From Eucriotettix oculatus (Eukaryota > Arthropoda > Insecta > Orthoptera > Tetrigidae), in contig CM067379.1 in assembly GCA_034510155.1 (NCBI GenBank), forward strand, positions 51,819,332 through 51,883,331: a DNA stretch of 64,000 nucleotides, written 5' to 3'. The notes beneath the pieces are model-generated. The model did not search any database and was not told where the DNA came from. It was given only the letters and a program-made list of their open reading frames with translations. Position numbers and translations under genes: made by a program. Shown here in pieces: positions 12,488 through 24,849 of the stretch (the stretch's first letter is position 1; each line of letters begins with the position of its first letter).

Positions 12488-12684
12488 ACTAATTATTTCC
12501 TGTAATTCGGAAACTTCTTTCTAACATTTTACATGTAAAGTTTAAGAAAACTTATTGAAATTATTAAAATCTTTACACAACCACTATTTAAAAATGTTTA
12601 AGCACTCCAAAATGTTTTAAAATTTTCGGTTAGTTTAAATTAAATTAAAAATTTTAAATCAACTTTCTGTAATTAAATTAAATT

Positions 12685-13050
12685 AATAAATAAAAATACG
12701 GACTAATATAGTCAACAAAAAAATTAAATTAACATTTAGCTAAATAAAACATTTCATCCCTCTTTGTTGACTTCTTCAGGTAAATTTTTAATTGGGGAAC
12801 CAAATTATATTGTGAGTAATTTGGTGTCGTGGACTATCCAGCAACGATTATGGACTAAATCATAATCATTTCGACCGTAGCTGTTTCTGGAGACTGTACG
12901 ACACCAAATTACTCAGAATGAAATTAGTTTATCCACTTACACATTTATCTGAAGAAGTCCACAAATATGGATGAAACATTGTATTCGTAGTAACAAAATT
13001 TTAATTAAATTTCTTTGTTGACATATTTGGTCGTATTTGTATTTATTTAG
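12685..13050. repeat. Head-to-head palindrome of Penelope-type ends
   Basis: The two halves of this roughly 360-bp block are reverse complements of each other over about 150 bp per arm. Paired words include AAATACG (12,694-12,700) with CGTATTT (13,032-13,038), a GTCAACAAA-type word, CATTTCATCC with GGATGAAACA, GACTTCTTCAG with CTGAAGAAGTC, and GAGTAATTTGGTGTCGT with ACGACACCAAATTACTC. A single-copy centre of about 70 bp separates the arms. Each arm reads outward as CTGAAGAAGTC…GGATGAAA, which is the terminal motif of Penelope-like elements. It could be a fold-back MITE or two inverted pseudo-LTRs left after loss of the interior. Confidence 0.6.
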
Positions 13051-14321
13051 TGAAAAATATTTATAAATATATAATAATAACATCGAAACATAGATTATAA
13101 TGATCGAGAATATCGGAAACTTCGAAGGAAAATAAAATACTGTTACTGAAAATTGTCAAGAAATTTATTCTGTATAAAGAAAATAAATATTTTAAAACGA
13201 ATATTATCGATAATGCAACGCTGTTTGATCATGCTCGTGGTCGTTATGAATAACATGCCAACAACTATGGAATAATAGTGAAATTTTTTTAATAACAATC
13301 CTATTTATTATTGTAGCTTTTTAATAAGTCAAAGGAATATTTTTATCCGTATTTATAATCCAACGAACAAAAGTAGGATAACAGACCGATTTAGTCATAC
13401 AGCATACCAGTGTATGGGATTCAATGGGATCATAAAAATATCGTCCATTCAATATAAATTAAGCATTTTAGTTGAAGAAATTTAGTAATTTGTAGACGTT
13501 AATTTAAAAGTCAGCGTGGTCATTGAAGATTTTCTTTTATCTAGGTAAGTGAAAATTAAAACTTTAAACGATTACAAACATATATTAAAGTGATTGATTC
13601 GCGAAATTATTCTTTTGACGAGGTAAAGTTTGAAACGAACGAGTCGTACATTTTTATACGTAGCGTGGAGATGTTGAGCGAGAATGTGCGGGTGAGTGTT
13701 GGGGAAAAGGTGTGGGAGGGGAACGGGAATGAGTCATGTATCGTTATAGGCACTGAATATTCTAGCAGAACATGAAAGCAAAGCAAGGAACACTGTTCAA
13801 TAGAGAAAAATCATAGTTCCCTATTCCTATAACTGTATTAATAATGTACATTTAAATTATTGTTCAACAGTAAGATATATATGTATTTTTACATTTGCGT
13901 ATTTGATGTAACTTCAATAAATTATAATTCACGCAAATAATCTCAGAATCTTAGTATTTAATATTTTCAAAAATCTAGTTGAAAATATATCCGAGATTTA
14001 TGAACAATTTTCTTCTCAGTCTCCTGAGACATAGTTTTACATAAAATTATAATTAATGGATATATACTCGATTCAACGTTTTCTGTTCCAATAGCCAGAA
14101 AACAGAGACTGGCTCAACCTTTAAAATATCTTAAATCATTTCAAGCATTATTTGAGATGCGGAAACAGCATTGTAGTGAAGGAAAAGTCCCTCAAGGGAG
14201 TGTGAAGTAAAGGAAGGAAGTATTAGAAGAAGAAAATATGTTAATGATTGACCAGCATTTGTCATACAATTCTAAATTCTATTAGTAGCTGATAAAATCT
14301 CTGGAATCAGATATCGTCATA
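13051..14321. other. No supported gene
   Basis: The sequence is AT-rich apart from a G-rich strip at about 13,660-13,740. The frame at 13590-13775 has no recognisable motif. Confidence 0.5.
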
Positions 14322-15289
14322 TACAGGGTGTTTCAGATTTCCTATTACATACTCCTGTGAATTGTAAAAGGGAGTTAGTATATAAAGTTTTACTAAGGAA
14401 CCATATCCGGAAATAAACCGCCTGGATGCAAAATAATTTTATCAGAACGAATCGAATTGTAATACCCCGCTTCAACGGTTATACGCTTTACACCAGTTGT
14501 CATTCAGTCATTGAACAGTACATGGTGGTTGAAGGTAACACTGAAAAGTCGATTCCTTGCAGCAATTGTATCACGAACATCTTCCGCATCAAATTTATTT
14601 TATTGTTTTAATTTCTGGGTGACAAGTGAGGTGAAAGTAATCCAGAAACCCGCATCTCCCTTTAATAGTATTGGAAGGGAATCGAAAAGAGGGGAATGCG
14701 GAAGGGAGAAGAAAGCAGCCAATGGTTGATTAGGGATCCCGGGCTGTAGTTTGAGTAGCCTACCCGATGATTCCCCTGAAAGAGTTGCAGGACATGAAAC
14801 CTGCATCAGCGTGGCCGCGTGCTTGTCTCACGTCCTTCCGAATGGTAGGAGACGAGTTTGGGAAATCAAGATTACCCACTCTGTCCCTCGTCCAGCTTAG
14901 GAGACACCTGCTCCAGTTCTTTTGCTCACAGGCTACATGAGGGTGATCCTGATGAAGGCAACTCCCCTTTAATAACATAAGAAATGAGTTGAAAAGGAGA
15001 GAGGGGGATGTGGAAAGTACAGTAAGGTAGCCAAGGACCCCCTGGCTATAGTTTAAGCCTGAGAAACGCGAACATTCCAAAATTCTAAAATAATTTCAGT
15101 AGTGACGAAAAGATTCTTCGCTGGCATACTTTGTGTAACAACTCATTGTCTGCAGTAATTCGACAATCTAACTTATTTTGTATCTAAATTGTACATTTTC
15201 ATACAAGGGTTCCTCAGTAGAACCTTATGTACTGAGTCCGTTCTACAATCAATAAAAGTCTGTAATAATAATAGTGAAACACGCTGTGA
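14322..15289. mobile_element. DNA-transposon-like element with CAGGGTG terminal repeats
   Basis: The left end TACAGGGTGTTTCAG (from 14,322) follows a TA dinucleotide. The right end GTGAAACACGCTGTG (about 15,274-15,288) is its imperfect reverse complement and is followed by AATA. TACAGGGTGTTT-type ends with TA target duplication are typical of mariner/Tc1-like elements and their non-autonomous derivatives. No transposase is readable, and much of the interior is another repeat (14.64-15.08 kb). The right end has mutated, so the exact boundary is uncertain by a few bases. Confidence 0.5.
14636..15080 (+). repeat. Dispersed repeat family R3, copy 1
   Basis: The block contains two similar subunits about 308 bp apart, marked by CCCTTTAATAGTATTGGAAG (about 14,659) and CCCCTTTAATAACATAAG (about 14,966). 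It aligns with the reverse complement of 45.84-46.32 kb through shared words such as CCTGCATCAG, CACG(T/C)CCTTCCGAATG, the CCCGATGATTC-like region and a GGGGAATGCGG word. Class is unknown. No coding sequence or clear termini are visible, and its overlapping minus-strand frames are not convincing proteins. Confidence 0.6.
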
Positions 15290-15503
15290 ATATGTGGATC
15301 TACATAATTCAGGGAGATCTCAATAAGATACCAATGTCTTGATGTTATGCTCGTGAAGTAAGAAATTGTTGTGTTTAAATCAGTCCCGTCTCAAATGGAA
15401 CGCAAAACTTTTACTCACGTTTAAATTTCAGAATTGAAAGGAAAAAATTTCATGTTCACGAATAAAATTTTTCTTTTCTAACCAGTATTGCGAAATTGAA
15501 TCG

Positions 15504-16454
15504 TGTAGCGCAGTAGAACCCGCGTCCAATTTTTTATTATTATTTACGGAAACTTAAATAAGAAATATTCCGGCATGAGCAAGTCACTTGCCAGGAAGAA
15601 GGGGATTTTCCACGCGCCGTCTTGGCGGCTCGGAATAATAACAAAGGGACTGCGGCTGACACCTGGACCATAAAGCTCGGACGCCTCGTCGCCGTTTCGG
15701 AATGTCTTAATCTGCCTGGGAATTTGGTGACCGGGTGGCGTGTGTTCCCCAAATGAAACAAGGGATATGATTGGAGAATATCCATCCCTGCCACCTTAGT
15801 GATAGGTGTCGGATAAGTGGGGACAAGGTTTTAAAGAGGCTGGCGGAGACAATTTTGGGGAGATTTTTGCAAGGTGATTGTGAGAGGATATTGAAGGAGA
15901 GTGGTGGAGACAGATTTTTGCAGGGAATGGCGAGAGGATATTGAAGGAGAGTGGTGGAGAGATTTTGGCCGGTGATACAAGGTGATGGCGAGAGGATATT
16001 GAAGGAGAGTGGTGGAGAAAGAGATTGCTGGTGATACAAGGTGGTGGCGAAAGGAGATTGGCAGCAGAGTGGTGGAGAGAGGAGATTGGTGAGGTGGCAG
16101 CGGAGACCATGCTTTGATCAGTCCAGGAAGAAGGATCTTAACAACAAGGGAAGAAAGAGGAAAAAGCGGAGTTTCCTATTGTCGACCGGCCGCTACAAGT
16201 TCCACAACACGGAAATTACAGCGAGACGCCTATGAAAACAACTCAGGTTCGTCAACGAACAGATCTGCTACACGTGGTCACCCAAACCATTAATACCCTG
16301 AGATCTTTAATACAATCCCATTTTAATTAATTATTTTTGTACATAATATATACACGCACTACCCATATTAAAATTATTGTGTTTACAATTAATAAATGTA
16401 TATATTTAAACCCAATTATTAAATTCATTAATTAATATGCCCCCATCATTTACA
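15504..16454 (+). mobile_element. Solo LTR (gypsy-type), copy 1, with 4-bp target duplication
   Basis: This 951-bp unit starts TGTAGCGCAGTAGAACC and ends CCATCATTTACA, the TG…CA form of a retroviral-type LTR. It is flanked on both sides by ATCG (15,500-15,503 and 16,455-16,458). A second copy at 59.7 kb has the same ends and its own different 4-bp duplication, which fixes the boundaries of both. A 4-bp duplication and an LTR near 1 kb fit the Ty3/gypsy group. No primer-binding site, polypurine tract or internal genes adjoin it, so it is a solo LTR left by recombination. Open frames inside come from an internal minisatellite. Confidence 0.8.
15870..16085 (+). repeat. Minisatellite inside LTR copy 1
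   Basis: Imperfect units of about 50-60 bp share GAGGATATTGAAGGAGAGTG, then GTGGAGA. Units begin near 15,884, 15,934 and 15,992, and a diverged fourth begins near 16,050. The repeat keeps several frames open, which explains the 104- to 110-codon minus-strand frames here. Confidence 0.8.
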
Positions 16455-19099
16455 ATCGTCAACCATAAAATATTATTTCCTTAAAATGTAACATTTTGGT
16501 GTATTAAGGAAAAATCATTTACATATTAATATTTCGATTATTTCCCCAGAACATTATTTTTATTATAATGTAATAGTTCTTTATTTTATATATGGAAAAA
16601 TTAACTTAAAATCTCCTGTCACTAGCTTTTCCCAGTTCTCGTATAGATATTTCACCCTGCCAGTAAAATAAGACAATTTCGTTAGAATTCCATCCCTTGG
16701 AGTGCGCAGTTCGCAGTTGTACCGGCCACTTAATTCGCGGAGGGACAATGAATGGAGACGCGTTCTGAGTATGGAATATGAAGAAGCGTCCCTAGGGGCC
16801 GGCATTATCATTCCCGGCATACCAAACAGCAGGACACGGCCGCGGCATCGCGCACAAGGAATATAGAAAGTCGCATTAAGACAATAGGCCCCGGTAATAG
16901 CGACAGTGCAATGTTCTTTGTGCCGAGAGGGGGAGTCTCCGAGTCCTGAATAATGGCGGGTGACCAACCGAATCCTTGGACAGTGAAATATTTTAGTAAC
17001 ATGGCAATTTCACACGTACTGTCCTCAAACAATTAAATAAACATTTACGTTTGCTTAGACAGTGGTTAATATCAATATTAACTTTAATGATATGAAAGTA
17101 GTATCAGGACATTACTATAAACAGTTAGCAAATATAACTCGTAGAGAAATCACGCTTGGTTAGGTCTGTTAATACTTTCTGAATTTCTCGGATTCGATAT
17201 TTTGCCTCTGCCGGAATTACTTCGTCTACCAGTAAGTAAACTGTGGTTAAAACAAGCTTTAGTTTTTTAAAATTACAATATTTAATTGTTAAACTTAATT
17301 TATGATAGTCTGAAAATAACTAGCAGTAAAATTTATGCAATATCTTGGCACAGTAAATAGGAAAAATGGTAGCCTAATCCAAATTGAGAATCAGTTTTAT
17401 ATTTTAATGAACATGGATTTAAATTTATTGTGGTTTCCATTAGACCTCGATTGAGGAAATAGGTCTCTTCATACATTACAACTAGCAAATAATTGTAAGA
17501 AAAAATAAGGTACATAATTAATTACAAATATTAAAATAAATTAAAGCCACTTCACGCACACAAGAGATCACAAGTATATACTGACAAACACAAACACACG
17601 CAATGAAGTTTTGACTACTTTGAGCTGCACGACTGTCCTTCCGAAGCAGCTCCAGGCAATACATGAAACAAACAAAAGAGCAGAAAAAACTGTACAGAAA
17701 GTTTAAAATTATGTGGTGTGTTATTTTACAAGGCAGGCATACAATTAAACACCTTTTTCAGGCACCTTTGATTTTAAATATTAGAGGGACAGTAAATAAA
17801 TTCCCGTTCAGAGTAAAACGCGCCATTTAATAGAGTAGTTCTACTCTGCTTCACGAGTAAAACTATTATATTAAATTGGGCTTGATATACATACAGCTCA
17901 TGTAAAATAGTATAGAATTCCTTAACAATAACAATGACAACTTAATTTTTTATTCTGATACTATCAATCAACAACGCAGTCCTACCCGCGGGTAACTAAT
18001 TTAATTACAATATTTAATAACAATGAATTAGTATCTAATTGCTTGCGCTGAAAGTTATTCGACTTAAATAAAACAAAAATAAATCATCACAAAATAAATC
18101 CACTCCATATGTTGTTAAACTAATTATTTCCTCAGAGCTTTTTCTTGAATTTTTTTAAAACTGTAATAATACGTAGTAGCGATTCAGTGATTTTAAAACA
18201 TTTTCAGAAAGCCAGTCCCTTACTAATAATTTGATATTATAACAATTATGCCAAAAATATAATTTATTGGCAGTGTTACTTCAATACGTCATTAAAGACA
18301 TATTTATGATGAATTTAGATTACAAATAAAGTTCCGATTATTGTTGTTTTATAAACAACAAAATTATTTGTTGACTACAAATTCCTTCTTTACGATTATT
18401 AAATTATTTTGTTCCAAATCGAGTCTTGTGTAAAACATGCTTATATGTATTGGCAAACATTCTTTTCTGCTTTAGTTTTTATTGAAACGTTGATTTTTAT
18501 AACCAAAAAGTGACTACGTTTTTTTCAAACGTATCAAGGATCACTGTCTTATAAACTTTGAATGACGACCCAGATGCCGCTGGATTAGGTTTATCAGTTT
18601 ATTATTGCCAAATTAAGAATGCAGTTAGAAAGAATTTCTACGTTTCTAAAAAGAAATAATTTTTATTTTGTCTCTCACTCCAGAGTAAAATTTTTTATAA
18701 TTCCCAGTCTCAACGTTCATTTCCCGAGAATTTCAAATAAGTACTTCAGAGACAGGTGCCGTAAATGTTGAATTATATTTTATATTATTTAAATACATAG
18801 TATTAAGTCGTAAGAAAATGACTAATGACAATGAAAATTTATGAGGCGAACGACAATTCTGTGAAGAAATTATAGAATAGAATCTAATTTGTTAAGGCAA
18901 CATTCATTAGGATCTCGATCTTTCTCTTTTTATATAAGCGTACGCATGGACATTCAATTCCAATCTCCTAGTAGTGCCGAGGTAAAACAATTTTCCGTAA
19001 CTGAAAAGAATATGAACCATAAAACCACATGTGTTAAATAAAGCCTGACTTGTGTAATTGAAATCTAATTCTGAACGTATTTAAATAACTTTAATTCCT
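16455..19099. other. No supported gene; GC island at 16.62-16.99 kb
   Basis: Most of this stretch is AT-rich. The island at about 16,620-16,990 contains CCCTAGGGGCCGGCATTATC and ACGGCCGCGGCATCGCGC, and has minus-strand frames of up to 128 codons that I do not recognise as protein. It may be conserved non-coding DNA. Confidence 0.45.
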
Positions 19100-19435
19100 T
19101 CACATCTTTCTTTCGCATTTCGCGAGAAGGCCGAAGTGAATACTGCGCCTAGGGAGAAGGTAAACATGAAGGCTCGTTTGCTCTGGCGTGGCTTATTTGA
19201 GGGGTGTTCGATGTTTGCCAACGAATCGCATGGTAATCAGGCCACCTCGGCCAAGTCTCGTGAGGCTTTCAGACTGCGCCAGATCAGCAGGGATAATTAC
19301 CACCGTTCGGTTGCTAATAATATTGACAAACAAGCGGTGGGCTTTGCTGGGGAAAATATCTTTGAATATGGTTGGTGCCCCGAGGGACTCTTCGTCATCG
19401 CTGGGGAACGTAGATTTTATTGAAATATTAATAAC
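19100..19435. other. GC-richer island, unassigned
   Basis: Three overlapping frames (19136-19423 and 19188-19499 plus, 19193-19450 minus) cover this island. None shows a known motif, and none has both a good acceptor and a good donor that I could see. It may be an old repeat, an exon of an unrecognised gene or a regulatory element. Confidence 0.3.
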
Positions 19436-21339
19436 CGTACCAGTGTACAAGGTAGACGTGAATTATTACAAACCCTACAGTGGCTATTTAACGACCTGAA
19501 ATAATGATAATTTAAAACTATTCTCTTTATAATTGCAGTGTAATTGTTTCTATTTTGACTCATTAACATATTAGTACCAGCATTTTTAATAGAAATTAGT
19601 AATTAACCTTAAGTTGGACATTCACGGGTACTCGGTAAAATCACGCTGGAAACACGCATCATGACTGAACTTATGAGATGTGTCATCAAAATTTTTTGAG
19701 GTGCCAAAAATTTGATATTAAATTGTAAATAGTCGACAAGGAGTTGAGGGTACAGATTGTAGATGATCCGTGCCGTGAGAGTCACATTGGTACTTACAGA
19801 TCGTTCATTTTGGCAGAAAAAATTACTAATCTGCGTCGGACGATGGAACTGAGGAAGTTCGTGCACGGGAGTAATATACAATAGAAAAAAACTATTCCTA
19901 CACTGCCTAAGGAGTATGAGACTCACATTGGTGTGGTACGATCCAGTACCACATTTTTCATTTCACCGCCCAAAGGTACAAAATGGACAAAAAATTTGAA
20001 ACTGACCGTAATCAATAGCATTCTCGTCGTGTATTTACCGCCTAGACCACGTGAGTAAGAGGGAAGATGTTTTCCCAGGGAAAGGAACTGGGTTACTTGT
20101 TCATCTTTTACAAGTTGATATGTTAATATTATATTTGCATGTAGAGTAACACATAACAGAAAAACGGGTCAAATTTTTTCCAGTAGCTGCATGAAGAAAA
20201 ACGATCGAGAATCGACGAACATCAGAATAGATGAAACTGAATCCTTTTTCTCTGAAGGAACCAATTACCTGAAAATATTCCACAAGAATGAGGAATGTTT
20301 TGTGAACAAACTACGACATTCATTACCGTTCTTATTGATTGACACGGTTTTTTGTTATTACGATTTTTTGAAAAAAAAATAGAATTATTTAAAGTCACAT
20401 CTACATCAGAGGTAATTACCTGTATCTTTCATAATTGAATCTTACGTATACATTATTTTTCTTACAATGTTGTGCAACAGAAAATAGGTAAAAACATTAA
20501 GAGATCATAATTACGAATTTTCTTCCTCAAATGGAGTTATTTTACGTTGTAAAGCGGTGTTCAGAAAATAAATTAAATATTTCATTAAATTTTCAAATAA
20601 TTTATTTCAAATAACTTCAAAAGAATGAATTCCTTTCTAAATAAATTTATAACTGATCACCACACTTTATATATTTAGTTATTAAACAGCCACAGAGTTG
20701 TACCGTAATAGAAGTTGTATATATACGTTCCAAAATACTTTCACTGAATATATAATTGCGTATTAGGCCTCGTTAAATCATATTATGAATTAAAGTAAGT
20801 ATGCTGTTAACAGACTGCATTTTTTCGTTTTTAAATTCAGTTATTCAATAATAAACTTGCAAACGAAACCTAGCTTAAGAAATTATTTTCTCAAATGTTC
20901 TTGTTTTGTGACAGAGATAATAGAATGTCACGTGCTTATTAACATCTTATAGGGAATTGTTTTAGGTGTCTCAGAATCATTCATTTCTCTGTGGAGCACA
21001 AAGATTCGAATTCTCAGTGTTCATACGATGTTTAAAGAATCCGTTTAGCGTAAACATAATTAGGTTCATAATTCGTATGAATCGAGTGCGGTCGAGACTG
21101 AAATTAAACTTCTTGGCAACCTGGCTTACGTAAAATATATAAAGAAGTCAATTAGTTTCTCAAACACAAAGTTAATCTACAGCTGACTAGTAACTTAAAT
21201 GGGGCGGACAACCGACGTTTAATCTTAGATTTAACTAAACCATCAAATGAATATAGGTTTCGCTAATAGCTGTTTACACACAATGTTATAAAGTTCGTCT
21301 TTCGGTAATAATGAATGGAACTTTTATTAGCTCCCTTTA
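19436..21339. other. No supported gene
   Basis: Apart from short frames such as 19609-19926 on the minus strand, nothing stands out. The section from 20.1 to 21.0 kb is AT-rich. Confidence 0.5.
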
Positions 21340-21675
21340 AACGCCGTTATTGGCCACGTTGTACAAGAGCTTAATACGGAAAGCCGCAGAGTTGGAAAGT
21401 TTAAGCTTCTTGCTTTACTCATCCGACAATGTTCAGGCCGATAGCTCGTAACTAAGACGATAATTGCAGCTGCTGATCGCGAACACGGAAATTGGCTAAG
21501 ATATGCAAATATGAGTAATTTTACCTCAGCAAAGAGAGATCGCTACTTCTGCCAAAAGACGTTGGTAAATGTTGCTAGTAGGGGAAAGGGGGCTTTAATA
21601 TTAGCTCGGGAGAGCGTGGCGAAAGGAGAAAAATAAGGACTTGCTGAATTCCACAATTACTTTGTCCTTTGTTAG
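21340..21675. other. Candidate regulatory island with octamer word
   Basis: A moderately GC-richer block contains a perfect POU octamer ATGCAAAT at 21,503-21,510, close to a CAGCTG E-box in GCAGCTGCTGATCG near 21,468. It has no long open frame. Use as an enhancer is inference; a single octamer is expected fairly often by chance in AT-rich DNA. Confidence 0.3.
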
Positions 21676-21765
21676 AGTCGCGGTTGGCTTAATGAAAGAT
21701 ACGGTCCTAAGAGACTTTAGATGCTCGATTCGAGTCCCTGGAAAGTGAGGATTTTGCTGTGTTTA
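21676..21765 (+). repeat. tRNA-like (SINE-type) segment
   Basis: GATTCGAGTCC at 21,727-21,737 fits the B box of RNA polymerase III promoters. Upstream GGTTGGCTTAATGAAAG could be a decayed A box. No cloverleaf is evident and no second copy was found in the window. Confidence 0.3.
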
Positions 21766-23160
21766 AAGACAACCAAAATTAAAAATACTATACTTCACAT
21801 TTTTGTGAAATTTCGTAATTTAGAATAGTTGATTTATTTATTTGTAGAACCGTAATGAAATGTTCAACTTCTAGCAGAACTAACACAGAGTTACCAAAAT
21901 AATAAATACTCATAATAATAATTCGTATGGTATATATGTTTAAGCTAATTTGGGAATAAAAATAAAGTTATAAATGTGACTGAATATAAATACTCCCACT
22001 AAGAAAGCATGTGCATGATTAATTATTTTCTAAGTCGATTGTATTGTTTGTTTCATGTAATGTTATTTGCTGATGTCTGTAATAACACTGTGACAGCACG
22101 ATACAAAAATTGGTACAGCAACTATACAAACTAAACTGTACTCTAATTTATAATAAAACATTTTTTGTTTTATTTTATAACAAGAACACAAAAAAATCAT
22201 GTTAATTGGGTAATTAATGTAAGAGCTAAAAATGCAAAATAATGTTCAGTGTTGCATAAGTTAAGTTGTATGTGTGTGTTTAGAATTACAATATTCCTCA
22301 TAACGTCATTTGCTATTGACTAATACTAGTTTGTCATTCTAATGAATTAGCTTGTACACCGGAATTGGTTTATATCTATAAAAAGATTAAATAACATCAG
22401 AATAGTTTGACCAATAAATAATGGCTAACATAATTCTTATGTAGATAAAGCTTTAGAGAATTCGAACAAACCAGTTGTATCCAATATTTAAACTCGTAAT
22501 TACGGATTATATAATAAGTATAAATATGACCGTGGATATATACGTCAAAGATGATGGCCATTTGATATGAGAAACGGGAATACGAAGTTATGGCATGTGT
22601 TCTTACTAGCACTAAAACCGTGTTTATAAACTGTGCTGTTTGGTAAGGCTGCCAGACTTCCATCTTCAATAACACATTCCGGATATTTCGAATGGCTCGT
22701 GATCACGATAAAGATTTCTCCTACTCTGCGAGATTTTTACTGCTTGAAATTTAAAGCAAGACTATATTATTGGCAGTCTCTCACAATTCCCATTTACATT
22801 ATATGGACTAAGATTTTCAAACCAAAATTTCGGAATCTGGTCAATGAAGATCATGTCTGTATACTGTTTCCTTCATTTCAAAAAAATATAGAAAATAATT
22901 TTGAAAATTATACAATTCAAACAGTTGTAAATAACTTGTGATCACGATTGTTAAAATTCTGTGTATCCTATCCCCACCCCCTAATAAAAAAAGGTACGAT
23001 GAAACCAAGATATCTTCTTACAGAGCTTTGCTCAGGACAATTTTAAAGGGAAAGCGTGATGGGATCCATACAAAAAAAACTTTGTAGAAGATACAAAAGG
23101 GAATTAAAAAATGTTTTTTGGGGGGAGGGGGTCAATGTGGAAGCAATTAGATGTACTTAG
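21766..23160. other. No supported gene
   Basis: AT-rich. Short frames 22397-22675 (minus) and 22633-22941 (plus) have no recognisable motif. Confidence 0.5.
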
Positions 23161-23164
23161 TAAT

Positions 23165-23440
23165 GGCAGGAAATATACAAGAGCTAGGGCAATCGGCAAT
23201 ATAGAAAGCTTATACAAGTGAACCGACCGGGAAAGAAATAAAAAAAATTGTGATTTTGCTCACATTTGTCTTTAAAAATAAACATACCTTTAAAATTAAA
23301 GAAAAAATGGCACTGTAAAGATGGCGGAACGAAATAGAACAATTCGCGATTAGAATTCCTTGCCTGCAGAAGTATTGACAACTTTTCCGAGTAGCGTGGC
23401 CAGTTTTGAGTAGGCAAGGAACTACAGTGAACATTTTGTT
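23165..23440 (+). pseudogene. LINE ORF2 C-terminal remnant (SFVNRTI…WNSLPAE type), copy 1
   Basis: The plus strand, with small frameshifts, reads RARAIGNIESLYKAYTSEPT, then HTFKIKEK, then NRTIRD, a stop in place of Trp, and NSLPAEVLTTFPSSVASF (stop at about 23,351). This is the C-terminal tail of insect non-LTR retrotransposon ORF2. The family usually has KAYTGEPAWKAI, a KIRxRKQRTDIGKYSFVNRTI block and WNQLPAEVL. The block between KIKEK and NRTI has decayed. A sister copy lies on the minus strand at 58.6-58.8 kb. It is non-functional because of a stop and shifts, and no upstream reverse-transcriptase domain is readable. Confidence 0.7.
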
Positions 23441-24849
23441 ATTTTATATTTCTTTCCGTAATACTCTTTATAATTTTTAATTGGTCAGAGTAAAATAAGC
23501 AGTATATAAACAGTGAAGTGAGTAAATGTTTCTAAATACAGTAAAGCGTGAAAATAGTGAACTGCAGTGAAGTGAATGCTGCGTGAATCCTAACTATTTT
23601 CCTTTTCAGGTCCAGTTCAGCGTTAATCATCACAAACTTCATATTTATAATTATAATATGTTAAATTACCACCGGCCCCATAATATCTAAAATCCTGATA
23701 ATAATATAACAAAATAATTATTTAATTTTCCTATGCAGTTGAGATGGAAGCTTTCTCATAATACATTCCATTGGTACCCATTTTATATCCGTGTGCTCTT
23801 TGTTCCAGTTTGTTTTCTAATTCCTCTCCAAAACATAGTATTTCATACCGACAGATGCTTCGTTTCATGTTCACCTAACCCCGGTTATGGGGGAATAAAT
23901 TCAATGTTGAGGCCTCCTATGCAGAGCATTAGAGTTTTAAAAAGTCCATATTCTATTCATGCAACACGGAAAATACCTCTGGTATTTTCATTAAAGTAGA
24001 GCACGTTTGTCAAAGCAGAGGGAGTCAGATATGTGAATAATGAAACCGCCTAGAAGTATTTGTGGTATTTGACGCGGATTCCTGGGCAGGATTTGCTACT
24101 TAAGGCTGCTTGCCACCCCTAAGCTGTCAGGGAAGTGAGGAAATTAAACAGATCCGCCGAGCAAGCGCCCCGAAGAAAAGGCGGCAAGCCGACAGATAGC
24201 GCCTCAGTTTAATGCTGAAGATGACTGAGGAACTTCATTATAGCATCTCTGGCACGATGACAAAGCACGTCGAGGTGGCAGCACTAACCTCTGCGCTCCC
24301 TCCTCTTCGTGACATTAAACTTTCCCCAAATTACCACGATGATATCGTAAAGATTTGCTTCCCTGAGGGCGCGCGAGTTTGTTCAAGGAGCGCTCACCTT
24401 AAATTATTGTTTATGTAGCCCGTGGTGCCAGACGTATTTATGGAAGCAATAAAAGTTGTGGAAAAGAGGAAATAAAAGAATCTGGAACTGCTTCAGGGTG
24501 AGGAAATGGAAGGCAGTAAAAAATTTCGCATGTGTTGCTGGTGTGGAACAAGGCAATTTACTGCGGGATTTAGGTCCTTAAGCATTAAATCTAGAAGACA
24601 ATATAAACTCATTCACAGTCATCTTTTGCACTAAAGCTTACGTGATTAAACTTCGGGTTCAAACTTATCTTAATCTGATTCCCGGTGTGACGAATAGAAT
24701 GCAATACCTGAGTAAAAAGGTAAACCTTTATAACTTTCCACTGCCAACCAAAAAAATAAATTAATGGTATTTTGTTTCCACTTAAAAAATTATGGATAAG
24801 TTTTAATTATAGAAGCGAAACATAATGACTATAATATAATTAATTAATG
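23441..24849. other. No supported gene; GC island at 24.06-24.43 kb
   Basis: The island contains AAGCGCCCCGAAGAAAAGGC and GAGGGCGCGCGAGTTTG, with a 68-codon plus-strand frame (24212-24418) of no known family. The rest is AT-rich; the frame at 23733-23999 is not recognised. Confidence 0.45.

Noticed and set aside
15707..16110. Repetitive Pro/Ser-rich minus-strand frames
   Set aside because: They come from the minisatellite inside LTR copy 1.
16581..16967. 128-codon minus-strand open frame
   Set aside because: It lies in a GC-rich island where stops are rare, overlaps another frame and shows no known motif.
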